A DNA stretch of 64,000 nt from Silene conica. Lineage: Eukaryota > Streptophyta > Magnoliopsida > Caryophyllales > Caryophyllaceae. Below, piece by piece: positions 38,204-49,608 of this stretch. Location: NCBI GenBank assembly GCA_029255685.2, contig CM055311.2:15708952-15772951 (forward strand), read 5' to 3'. The notes below the pieces were generated by a model, which was given only the letters and a program-made list of their open reading frames with translations, was not told where the DNA came from and made no database searches. A program made the translations under genes and the position numbers. The first letter of the stretch is position 1, and each line of letters starts with the position of its first letter.

Positions 38204-38984
38204 TGATACCCGTCGTTGAGGGCGTAGAAGATAAAATTTATTATCCTACACTTAAACTAGATAGAGTAAGTCAAGGGTCGAACCACGAGGAGGATTGGGA
38301 GTGTTTATTGATCCAAGTCTATGTCTTAAGGTAACAAGTTGGGGGTTTTGGATTGTGTTTGGTCTCTACTTAGTCTAATAAATAAAAGCAAGATAAAACG
38401 AAAACAAAGATGTGAATAAAATTTATGGTAAAAGATGTTAGGATGATCGGTTCGTACAAAGCTACAATGGCATATAATCTAAGTCAACATGTATTGCATT
38501 CGCGTAAGAAGTATAAAAAATCCTCTCGGTCTATGTTATCTAATAGCTCCTTTCGGCCTATGCTATTAGTTCCTAGGTTTCACGAATATTGGGTGTCAAC
38601 AATAAGGGTGATTCCTAAAGTCTAGGTCACATACCTTTCAGTCTTAGTAACCTAGCCGTCTTAAAACGTTAACTAATTCCCTCCCCGTATCTTTCAATCT
38701 TGGGTCAGTCATTACTAGCATCCTACAAGTCTCCTTTCGGTCTCGTCATAAGATATTATAATTAACTAAGCAAAACAGGTATGAACATACACGAGGTTGG
38801 TCGACCGACCAGCTATTCCAGTCGGTCGACCAACTACCTCAGTCGACCGACCAGTTAAGCCGATCGGCCGACCAGAGTCTGCTACAGGTCGTCCAAAATT
38901 ACGCCATCTACGCTATTACTCGCAAATGAGCTCTGAAATGCGTGTAAAAATAGATGTAAAACATCATAAAATAGACACGCATCA
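38204..38984 (-). repeat. 5' LTR of C
   Basis: It has the same ends as the split 3' LTR but is shorter (781 bp). It contains five CTTTCRGTCT-like motifs (near 38522, 38551, 38634, 38690 and 38732) and the module quartet 38799/38820/38841/38862. It is followed by the duplication AGGTG at 38985-38989. Confidence 0.85.
38799..38873. repeat. Quartet of 21-bp modules in the C 5' LTR
   Basis: Cores start at 38799, 38820, 38841 and 38862, all exactly 21 bp apart, alternating between the two orientations of the core. The orthologous quartet in the 3' LTR is at 32356/32377/32398/32419. Confidence 0.9.
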
Positions 38985-38989
38985 AGGTG

Positions 38990-40560
38990 ACGTCTTGGAG
39001 CAACTAGATGAGTGATGCGATTGATGGCGAGTTCAAATGCCATAGAGTCATACGAGATGACTAGTCGATCACCTAGGCAAGGATATGTGAAGATACAATT
39101 GTCGGGCTAATGACCGCTGATGGAGCTTTGACTTTTCTTATTTAAGATTGTCTGGTCGTGGCGGGAGCTTCTATCGTGTTTCACATGAGTCAATTCTTTG
39201 ACTAATGACTATTGGCCTAAGGTGGCATAGTTTTCAGAATAACTTTGATTTGTGTCCTAACACCTTCATAATTGGGGTTTATAAGGACATATTTTGGGTC
39301 ATAATGGACTATAGCTAGCCGAAGGAAATAGGTCGATTAGGAATTGTCCACCCCTTATCAGGGTTGAGAAATATCTCTAGACCACTCGAGGAGCAAATAA
39401 CTAGAAATGCGTGGCCACGCTCGAAAGGTATCTATGGTACATAATTCTGGTCATATAGTTATGACTCCAGATCGAGGAAAACCAATTTAGATGAGATCAA
39501 TTGCAAGTACAACCTGTGGTGATGCCTTGCATTGAGTGGTAGATAGTAATAAGACAAGAGAGTTGGTAACGCACACTTGTCACGGACAAGTGAGAGATTG
39601 TTGGAGGTTGTGTCCTCGACAATAATTCGTTGACATAATTAAATCTCATTCAAATGAAACACAATTGGGAAAGTTACTCTTTTAAAGTCGACTGATCAAC
39701 ATTTATCGACAATGATTGGCTTTCTAGAGTTTGACATTATCGTCATATGATGGTGGTGATCAGTTGACCCCTTAAGGTCATATCTTTAGGGCATTTCGTC
39801 TCAATGGACTAATTAATTAATCGTACAGGATACGGATTAATTAATAACTAGAAATTTGGGAATGATTTTTAGGTGACGTGTATTATTATAAGGGGATTAT
39901 AATAATAATTATCAAAGTAATAAAACTTTTTTATTAATCGGTTTTGATTAATTGTTTAAGAAACAATTATATCGAGAATGAACACGATCAATCATAAAAT
40001 TACAAATACTTGTAATTAAAATTATGATATTACATTTTATAATATAGTAATTGAGAATTGCTAGTGATATTATTTAAATGTTATAAATTTGTAAATTATG
40101 AATTTTAAAGAGTTAAAATTGCATAATTAACAAATTGGTTCATGTGTTATGAGATATGTGTGACATGTTCCAATTTAACACAATTGACAAAGATAAAATA
40201 GAGTCCATTTTATCCTAAAATGGACCGTGTAAATGCATGGTAAATGAGGTGATTATGTGCTAATTTGGACATAATCATAACTAGTCGTACAAATTCTAAA
40301 TTAGGTGTGTAAGAATGTGTAAGGTATATTGTATGCTTTTGTGTAAGGTAGATGAGCATGCATTGGCTCCCTTTGGCTTGAGTAGGCCGGCCATATGCAT
40401 GAGCAAGCAAGTAAGGGTTGATTTTGGGACTACAGGGCGCAACTGTGAGATGATTGGTTATTGGTGATTTCAGCATGCGGTTCCTTGAGATTGTTATACT
40501 ATTCTTTATTTTGGTAGTGACGATATTGCGTATAAAGTAATTGACGCTTGTTGTTTGTGC
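38990..40560 (+). mobile_element. Copia relic I, right piece with 3' LTR start
   Basis: This is the continuation of 13981-14176 beyond C. It aligns to the 3' spacer of copia K in reverse complement (for example GATGCGATTGATGG and TGCGTGGCCACGCTCG). A hairpin CACTTGT-CACGG-ACAAGTG (39574-39592) and tract GAGAGAT precede an LTR start TGTTGGAGGTTGTGTCC at 39599. The LTR part decays toward about 40560. It is an old fragment with no coding domains left. Confidence 0.65.
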
Positions 40561-40564
40561 GCTG

Positions 40565-40858
40565 TGATGATCCATTGGTATGGTGAGTAGATTCTTAACA
40601 GGTGGCTCGATGTTGGTTGATGATGTTTGACTGGGGAGGATGGGTTGTCCCGAAGTTTTGTAGCGTCACAGATTCTTTAACTAGCTTTCGTTGTTACTTT
40701 AGGTTCTTATATATTTTGAGACTTTGTAATCACTTTACATCATTTACTATAATAACTTACATTGTCGTTTACTTTGATATTGTGCCTCAGGAAACTGAGA
40801 TTGTAGCACTTTCATAGTCTGATGGTCCTTCCTAAAGGCCTTGGATTATGAGGGTGTT
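40565..40858 (+). repeat. Terminal fragment of a D/E-like LTR
   Basis: GATGATCC through GTGAGTAGATTCTTAACAGGT, then CTTCCTAAAGGCC and GAGGGTGTTACA, parallel the last 450 bases of the D LTR. It is a diverged fragment ending at 40858 with a canonical TTACA end; no partner is seen. Confidence 0.45.
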
Positions 40859-41641
40859 ACACATCAAGCCAAGACAAGTCTTACTACCAACTGTTCTGAA
40901 AAGCAATTCAAAGAAAAAAAGTCTGAATACTACCAAATTAAAAAACATGTAACATCTGCCCTAATCGTTTAGCTGACTACCGTAGTTAGCCCCCTACGAC
41001 CCTTCCAACCAACCATCTAGGTAGTAAGAGGGTCCAAGCCATCGAGATCATCAACACCATAGGCATGAAAGACTTCGACATCGCTACCAACCCCACTTCA
41101 CCAAGCTCATCCCCACCCCCTGTATCCGGGTCGACTCGTGGTCATTCTTCAACACGAGGGTGGTGGGTAGGTGGTCCGCCAACGCAAGAGGCTGGAGCCT
41201 CGGGTTCTCCACGATCGGGTAAGATGGATATGAGTGGGGGTACGGGTCGCAAGCCTGAGGTGCTCTCTGGGAGACCTCTCATCGCTCAGCTCTACCCGGC
41301 CTACCTCCACGACTAACATTTACCTCTCCCCAACGACGTCCAGGCAAAGAAGGGTCTGACATCTCCATCCACGATGATGGAATTGATGAATTAAGGACAA
41401 TTGCTATCAAATGAGGAGGGGATGTTGCCTTATTAAATGGTAAAGACCATAACTTAGACTTAGAGGAGATAAACAAAATAGTTCCCTACTATTTACTTGC
41501 ACCAACCATCCGGAACCAAGTCCATATCCAAGTTAGCTAAGGTTGTTGTGTGTTTACTTGGATAGCTAATTTAGCACTTCCTTTGGTATCAAGCAAGCAA
41601 AGGCCGAGCATGGAGCAACGAAATGTGGATAGGCAAGCGTT
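40859..41641. other. Unassigned sequence
   Basis: No recognised feature. The open stretch 41065-41316 is Ser/Pro/Gly-rich without a known domain and is probably incidental. The region could be an old transposon fragment. Confidence 0.3.
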
Positions 41642-41989
41642 ATGATGGTTGTCATATCTTTCCTAATTTCAGTTTTGCTAATTAGTAGTCTATCCGACTC
41701 TAAGAAAGTTTTCAGGTTACTAAATTCTGGTTTACTTAATTATTATATTGTTGTTATTTCTTTAGTTAATTTACCTCAAGTTATAAGGACTACAATAAGG
41801 CAACATAGAGCCTTGGAAAACGTGTTGACACACGATAGTTTAGGCAAGTCGGTGAAGGAAGCTTGTTTCCTTATATCCGCCCATGGAGTCGTTTTAGCTA
41901 GTATAAACAAGGAGTCATTGTATCATTATTTCACATCAAGAATTATTAATACTGTAACATCCTGTATTTTTGAAATCCGTAATTTTTAA
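41642..41989 (+). CDS. Unrecognised ORF entered by element F
   Basis: An open frame starts MMVVISFLISVLLISSLSD, with a hydrophobic N-terminal third that could be a membrane segment, followed by a polar part (VIRTTIRQHRALENVL, SVKEACFLISAHGVVLASIN). I do not recognise it. The F insertion at 41953 falls within it, so the last 12 codons belong to F's LTR. It may be a fragment of a host gene, a remnant of another mobile element, or chance; there is no splice or promoter evidence. Confidence 0.2.
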   Translation: MMVVISFLISVLLISSLSDSKKVFRLLNSGLLNYYIVVISLVNLPQVIRTTIRQHRALENVLTHDSLGKSVKEACFLISAHGVVLASINKESLYHYFTSRIINTVTSCIFEIRNF

Positions 41990-42889
41990 TAATTTAAATA
42001 AATTTCGGAAAATTTATATATTTTATGATTTCGTAAACTTAAATTTTAAGAACATCGTAAAAGTTCTATTTTAAGCCTATATAAATCTTAAGATGTTAAA
42101 TTCTCGCTTGGCATTGTCATTTAGAAATATTTCCGACTCAATTTCTGATCCTTCTACAAAAAACCCAACTTCCCCTCTTAATAGAAAAAGAAAATGAGAT
42201 GTGTCACTATTCACTCATCGTCAACCTAGCTCCTTAAAACCTAAAACCTTCATCCTCCATTTCTAAACCCTCAAGTTCAACAAATCCCTTCTAGTGAATT
42301 CATTTCTTATCCGATTAAGGTAATTCTTTCGCCTGCGCGTCCCTAAGATCGACATCGTTCTTTTAGTACCATCTTTTACGTGTTTCGAGACGGCCGAAAT
42401 CCGGCCTATTTTCCCCTATTTTCGAAATAGATGAACTTTACCTTATTTTTGTTGTTTTTAGGTGGTGATGAGGAAAGCTCGTTTGTTCTTGAAGATTCGC
42501 TTGAGGAATAGCAAGAAAAAGGTAACCTTGATGAGGAAAGCTCGGTTTATGTCATAAAGCACCATTTATGTGAAATTACTTGTGGTTTAAAGAATTAGTT
42601 GTGATTATAGATGTTAGGAACCTACTTGATGTTTATAATATGATTTGTGTTAAGAATTATGTTGCAATTTCATGTGGGTAATGTTTTATGTGATATGAGC
42701 ATGGATGATAGAGATTTATGGAATTAGGGTATGTTAACCTTGTTGGGGATGATTAGGATTACTTCACTTGTGTAACTAGTGGGTATTATATTCTGGGTGT
42801 GTTGATTTTCATGTAGGAATCAAAGATTGGGAACGATTTTTATGAAATTGTGTTGTTTCCCACATCGTGATTTGCATTTTCCTGAGAAT

Positions 42890-43290
42890 GGCTCCCAGCC
42901 GGTCGACCGGAAGACGGTCGGCAACCGGCTGAGAACCCGTTCTTTACCTTCTGAAAAGTTTGTGTAGTATTTGTGCATGGGGCTCCCAGCCGGGTGGGCG
43001 GCCGCTGGTCCACCGGATGAGAGACCTTCTTGGTTGAGTTTTAGCATTTTTGGAAAGGTTGGGAGGGACCCTTAGCCGGGTGTCCGGCGGCCGATTTACA
43101 GGCTAAGAGCCCCATTCCCTTTGAAAATCGTAGAATGGTTATGAGAGGGGTTGTCAAACAGGTGGCAGGCAGCCGGTCCACCGGCTGAGGAGCCTTTCTC
43201 TTGTTATATTGCAATATAGGCTTTAGTGAGAGGAACTGTCAGCCGGCTGACCGGCAGCCGGTTAGTTGGCCGGCTGAGAGTCCTTGCTCT
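42890..43290. repeat. Array of AGCCGG/CCGGCT inverted repeats in the F LTR
   Basis: About five units, each roughly CAGCCGG-n-CCGGCTGAG, are spaced about 80-100 bp apart. The counterpart in the 3' LTR is at about 58195-58565. Confidence 0.65.
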
Positions 43291-43437
43291 TATAAAGGTT
43301 TTTTTATTCGTGATCGGTTGTTCCGATTTTATTGATTCTTTTTCCATATGACTTCTATGCTTGTATGATATCATATGGTGTCATATGTTACAGTGATGTA
43401 ATGGGTCATAGTTTGTGTAGTGGTACGTATTGGAATA

Positions 43438-43965
43438 TGTCTGAGTCGGGACCTCTAAAGTATAATACGTATCTTTATTTGCTTACGTATCGACCTATGT
43501 CTGAGTCGGGGCCTCTGGTTGGATAAGTGTGAGTGTTGCGTATCGAGACATGTCTGAGTCGGGACCTCTGAGCCGGTACGTATGTGTTTGATGCATTGGG
43601 ACATGCCTGACTCGGGGCCTCTGTTTTCTTTGTGAGTTTGGGTTACCGTGGCGAATCATATCTGAGTCGGGACATCTTATTTTGCTACGAAGGATGATCT
43701 ATACGTTGGAGTAGCTACGGTCGTTTGATGTATTGGGACATGCCAGAGTCAGGGCCTCTGAACCAATTCGACCTGATTTTGTCTATTCATGCCTGTGCTG
43801 GGGTCTGCGATTTAGATGATGCCGATTGATTGTGTCTAGTCTTGCGTGAGTTGGGGTCTGACTTAGATACTGCTGAATAATTGTGTCTAGCTTTGTCTGA
43901 GTTTGGGTATTATTTTAAATGATGCTGAATGTGTTGTTTAGTTAGGCATGAGTCGGGGCTTCTGA
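43438..43965. repeat. Imperfect repeats of CTGAGTCGGGACCTCTG in the F LTR
   Basis: About ten copies lie at 50-80 bp intervals, the copies degrading toward the 3' side. The counterpart in the 3' LTR is at about 58718-59275. Confidence 0.75.
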
Positions 43966-44639
43966 ACTAAATAACAAAGTTATGTATACTTGAGATGATA
44001 ATATATTGATTTATGCTTCTTATGATTTTATTTATGTTGGAGCATGCTTACATGTATAACATGTTTATCTGTTTATGTGTTTATTGAAAATAGACGGCTG
44101 GGAGAACCTCTAGATACTCCCCACTGACTGTGGCGTACATGTTTTCATGTATGTAGGTTGGTGATGATGTGCAGGGGATATACGTCAGAACTAGCAAGCG
44201 ATACTATGGCATTGACATGACTTACCTAATTTTGTTTAGCTAGACTCTACTTTACAGTTTTTGTACCCGTGGGATATGTTATCCCGGGTTGATACAGTTT
44301 TGTATTTCATGTTATAACTTATCTAGGTTTGTTTTCTTTCGTATTTTGGTTTAGTAATTCACCTCGCATGTTTTATAATCATGTCAAAAAGTTTAAATTC
44401 TGCGCACTTCTGTGCATATTGTGTATTTATATTTCCGGTGCCGCGAGGGATTTTACGGTTGGTATCAAAGCGTTATCGCTCCCGACGCACTCATGTGATC
44501 CCCAAACCTTAACTTGACCAATAATTCAAATAATGAATGAGAGATGGGGTAGAATTAAAGACTTAATATTGGTAGTCTATTTGTGATTGTTAATGGTTAA
44601 GCTAACCAAGTTTTCTCTTTTGAAGCATAGTGAGGACCC

Positions 44640-46690
44640 ATGGAGTCGACAATGCAATAATATAAGCGTTGCTTCAAGTGCTTGAGAACCATAGAACTCA
44701 AGCTGCTGCTCCCCCTCCTTCTCCAACTCTAGGCAATGACGTTAACCGTCCTAGTAGCTTCTCGTGTATTGCCAGTCAAATTTCTCGGGGAAATGCAAAG
44801 ACTTACGGTGGTGAGGTTGACCCAGTGGCGTTGTCAGAGTTGTTTCGTGAGATGGAGTGAGGTTTCTCGCTATATGTTGTGGCCAGAGAGGACCGAGTGA
44901 GGTTAGTTGCACATTTCCTTACTTTGGAGGCTGATTGTTGGTCGACACTTGCTGGTCCTACCGCTCTTTTGGATCCATTGTTTGATTGGAATAGCTTCAA
45001 GACTATTATTAAGACCCGCTTTTATCCTAGAGAGCTTCGTTCGCAAAGACTCAAGGAATTCATGGATTGCAAGCAAGGAAAGTTGTCTGTTCAAGCCTTC
45101 AGCGACAAGTTCAACCAGTTGGCTGACTTTGCCTCCCGCTTCGTCAAGGAATAATCAGAGAGGGTGTACTTCTACCGAAGTAAGCTTAGTCCCCGTATAG
45201 AAAGCATGGTCAGGAGAGACTCCACTTATTTCGTCGATGTCTACGACGACGCTATTTGGGCAAAGGCCAGAGCTTCTTCTAGTACTGCTCCTTCTTCCAT
45301 GCGGACTCATTACCAGGGTAAGAGACCATTTGCTTCTACTTCTGCTCCTCCTTCCACTCAGAGAAAGAAGGTTAAAAGATTTGTGGCTCCTACTGTGCGT
45401 ATCATTGTTCACACCGGTGGTTCCAAAGATATGTGTAACCGTTGTGTTAAAGACCCGCATCCAGGATCAGATTACTACAGGCAGGCCTACAAGTACTATA
45501 TTTGTAATCAGCTTGGCCATCGTTCTTTTGAGTGCCCAGAGAGGAATACATCCATTGGTAAGGCTGCTACTACTGCTACTGCTGTGGTCCGTGGCAACAA
45601 GCCAAAGGGGAAGATCTACGTTATGAATGGAGCTTAGGCGGAGGCCAACCCTGACATCGTTGCTGGTATGTTCTCAGTTCTTGGTGCAGAGTGTTTGATT
45701 CTGTTCGACACTAGTGCATCTTTATCTTTCATTTCGACCAGGTTCTACGATAGTCTTGCTCTTAAGTCCTCCCCTTACCAGGAGACTTCCATATCTTTGT
45801 TATCTAGAGATGTATTCTCTTATTCTTCTTCCTACTTGGATGTACCAATCTTGATAGTCAGTTCCTTATTTCCAGTTAACCTTCTGAGATTTTCTCTCGA
45901 GGAGTTTGATATTATCCTTGGTATGGATTGGCTTTCACAGTACCATGCTCGTTTCGAGTGTCGTGATCAGAAAATCTGTTTGAGGAGTCCTACAGGAGTT
46001 CGTGTTTCCTATAAGGGAACCGCCCCCAAAAGGGTGTTCGTCTCATTTCATCTATGAAAGCTTCATATCTTCTTAGGAAGGGTTCGCCTTCCTGTGTTCT
46101 ATTTTGTTCCGAAGCCTTCATTGCCAAAGATTGAAGACGTGTCGATTGTTCGTGATTTTCCCGAAGTGTTTCCAGAGGAGTTGCCTGGTATTCCTTCTGA
46201 GCATGATGTCGAGTTTACTATTGAGCATGTACCTAGTACTAGACAGATTTCTAAAGCTCCATATCGTATGGCTACACCTGAGTTGAAAAGGTTGAAGAAG
46301 CAACTGGAAGAGATGATCGAGAAAGGTTCAATTCGACCGAGTGATTCGCCTTAGGGTGCTCCAATTCTATTTGTCAAGAATAAAGATGGATTGATGAGAT
46401 TATGTATTGATTACCGTGAGCTTAATCGTGTCACTGTGAAGAACAATAATCCATTGCCGCGGATTGAGGACCCATTCGACCAGCTTCGTGGTGCTTCCAG
46501 GTTCTCTAAGATTGATTTACGGTCTGGATATCATCAGATTCCTGTTCGAGAGGCTGATATAGCCAAGACTACCTTCGCACTAGCTATGGACATTTTGAGT
46601 TCGTGGTCATGCGTTTCGGTTTGACTAAGGCTCCCGCTATCTTCATGGACCAGATGAACCGAACTTTCAGTGAGTATTTGGACACTTGTG
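44640..46690 (+). pseudogene. gag, protease and RT N-terminal region of F
   Basis: A gag domain (ELRSQRLKEFMDCKQGKLSV, about 45.05 kb) is followed by a zinc-knuckle-like motif (ICNQLGHRSFECPER, about 45.5 kb), a protease-like segment (about 45.67-46.05 kb, ending near FDIILGMDWLSQYHA) and the RT N-terminal half ([35 protein letters not shown], about 46.4-46.6 kb). The reading is broken many times. Element E begins at 46697 inside RT, just before the catalytic site, which lies beyond E. Confidence 0.82.
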
Positions 46691-46696
46691 TAGTGG

Positions 46697-49450
46697 TGTA
46701 ACACCCCCATTTATCTAAGAGCCTTTAGCAAGACATTCTCAAATAAATAGAGCTGTTACCATCTCGGAATGTCCGAGGTAGTTAATAACAAAGTAAAACC
46801 AACCAAAGTACTTTTTATAAAACTGATTAAATTTAAACTTTTGATATTACAACTACTACGCAAAGAATAAAGTACAACTGATAACATCTAAGTATGTGAT
46901 CTTATTCTAAGTAGGTCCAAGCCATGTCTCTCTCCATGCCCAAGCTCCTAATCCATCTGTCTCTGACCTGTAGAATCTACTCCCCATTCCGGATCATCGT
47001 AGGTGTACACGAATACACTGTCAACCTCGCGGTTGAGTAGGATAACACAAAAATAGATAAAGCAACAATTATGATATGCAAATGCAATGATATGCTCGAG
47101 CTCAAACTCAATCTCAATCACAATCTCAAACCCGTAACACCCAGCCATACCGAACCTCCCGGCAGACTATAATCGGCCGTCGCCGAACACCAGCATAACA
47201 GCTGAGGTCATCATATCTAGTCCTGCAGAACTAGCCTGGGCCCGATAATATCTCATCATCTCAAATCCGTATCCAATGCATATGCCATGCTCATGAATAC
47301 AACAATATAATTATTCAATCATGCTATCAAATGATGTAATGCTCATGCCATTACCAATAATCCACAATCAATCCAACAAATATTATTCTCATATCAAACA
47401 TACTAGCATCCATAACACACAATACCACCTCCATTCATAACACATCAAAGAGTGTAAGGTCAGTGTATCCTACCTGGAAGTGGCAAGTCTGCAAATAGAA
47501 GTCACCGTCTAGAAATATTCCACTTCAAATTCAGTTCCTAAAAACATTACTTAATATTAAACCCTCTACTCATACATCCAACATTACTAAATCACTCACT
47601 CATAACTAATTTACTTATAGCTTCTTGCGACTAAGTACATATCAGCATGTCCGTACACGTACCAAAAATTATTAACTAAATATACATATCGATTATTACC
47701 CAAATAACTTACTATATAAAGACTTACTAATTATGGACTTACTAAAAATAGTACTTACTAAATATAGCATTCCATCATTAAACAATTGTTACGGATTAAA
47801 TAGAACTTACTAAAAATAAACTTGCTAAATTTAGACTTACTAATTATAATATACAAAGACAATAGCCACATTTTGCTAACTTTTGACATACTCAAACCAA
47901 TACTAACATTAAAATAAATTATAGTATCAACAACAATTTAAATAACAAATACTAATAATATTTGTACTCTTACTATTTCAATAATAATATTAATAGTTTT
48001 AATACTAACATCTCAATTGATTAAACAATAGTAGCATAAATAAAAGTAACACATTCCCCACGCAAAAGAAAAACACAAACAGGACACACGAACAGGAAAA
48101 CGTGAACAGCTCCGTACCGTGACCAACCACCCTTATTCACGCCCCTTCTGCCACTAAACGCAACCACCGCCTTCACCCATGTCACCACCCGACTCTCCCC
48201 TGTGCCACGGTGGTCCCTGGGACGAAGCCACTGGTTGTCGACACCACCAACACCACCCCATAGACGACAGTAAAACCCAGCACCCAAAACAACCCCCTTG
48301 TTTCACGCTGTAACCACCCAAACGAAACCCACTCTAAAAACCTTACGCACGGCTAAGAAACACCATGAGAACCACCGTACGACACCCCTGCCTACCACCA
48401 TATAAACTACCCTAACACACATCTAAACCGTGTAGCTACTAAGTCTCAAAAACGCACGCAACATCACACCCCTAACACCCTGTTCTGAAAAGAACGAAAC
48501 TCTGTTCTGACACCACAACTAAACGCCCTTCGACGGTGGTCCTAGACAGCCAACAAAGACACAACAAGGATCCAAAAACGACTAATACACATCCTAGATA
48601 CATAATATATGAAGATCAGAAACTATAAGAATGATTACATGAGTTTTCGAATGCAATGAAAACGACTGAAAACAGAAAAGGACGAAGTGTATGTGTGTGT
48701 ACCTCTTTTCTTGCGCAAAACTACCACTCTTAGACCACCCTAGGCCACCGTGTAAACCTCCCTTCCTACTCTATGTGGCGGCTGCTGTATGATGTGTGTG
48801 ATAGCCAGGTGTCGAAAAGATTAGGGTTAGGGTTTTGGTGAGTGTTTTATAGGGCTGCACACAAGGTTTGTGAAAAAGTCCAGTATATGGATATGGGTCT
48901 GTTTCAGAATTCGAGTTGGGCTGTCACACTTTGCACCCATCTCGAGGTCCCCAAAAAGATTTTAGAACCCGGTTCGATAACTACAACTCATACCCGACGC
49001 CTAACTAACCTCATAAAAAAATATAAAACACTTTATTCGATAAATTTATTATCGAATACAATGTTCAAATACTATCTTTACGTGCCAAAACAAATACTAA
49101 AATAACAATATAAAATTATTAGCATTTACGTAAAATATATACAAAAATTAGAATTTAAATACCTTTACGACTTAAATAATAAAACCAGTATAGATGAGAA
49201 ATAATTAGAAAATAAGAAATATATTTAATTATAGATATATTATCAAAATTAAAGGAAATACGAACGGAAGTCATTTTATGAAATAATTATCAAATACAAA
49301 AAATCATTATGAAACACAAAATAATCGTATGAGTACGATTTATAAAATAATAACAGTTTACGTAAAATACTTTATAAACATTTATTCGAAATACTCGTAT
49401 AAAATATGGTTTGACTGCCGTTGACCGAGGCTAAAATACGGGGTATTACA
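46697..49450 (-). repeat. 3' LTR of E
   Basis: It begins TGTAACACCCCCATTTATC and ends GGGGTATTACA on the plus strand. Short open stretches in it, also present in the other LTR, are incidental. Confidence 0.9.
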
Positions 49451-49487
49451 GTCTTCCCTCCTTAAAATGAACTTCGTCCCGAAGTTC
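49451..49487 (-). other. PPT and hairpin of E
   Basis: The plus strand reads GTCTTCCCTCCTTAA (complement of the purine tract). Then GAACTTCG (49469-49476) and CGAAGTTC (49480-49487) give a perfect 8-bp stem with a 3-nt loop. Confidence 0.8.
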
Positions 49488-49571
49488 GCCACCCCATAAC
49501 GATAACAAAACACTCTCCAGCACGAGGCAAACACAAGGTACATATATAAGCTCTAAAACGCGAAGTGTTAC

Positions 49572-49608
49572 ATTCTATCCCCCTTAAGAAACTTTGTCCC
49601 CAAAGTTT
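49572..49608 (-). other. Outer TGTAACA boundary and hairpin in E
   Basis: AAGTGTTACA ends at 49572, followed by TTCTATCCCCCTTAAG (complement of a purine tract) and by AAACTTTG-TCCC-CAAAGTTT (49589-49608), a perfect 8-bp stem. It mirrors 22891-22928 in D. Confidence 0.7.

Larger units (their letters stand above)
41953..44457 (+). repeat. 5' LTR of F
   Basis: It starts TGTAACATCCTGTATTT. It holds a cluster of AGCCGG/CCGGCT inverted repeats (about 42890-43290) and about ten imperfect copies of a CTGAGTCGGGACCTCTG motif (43438-43965). Confidence 0.85.
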
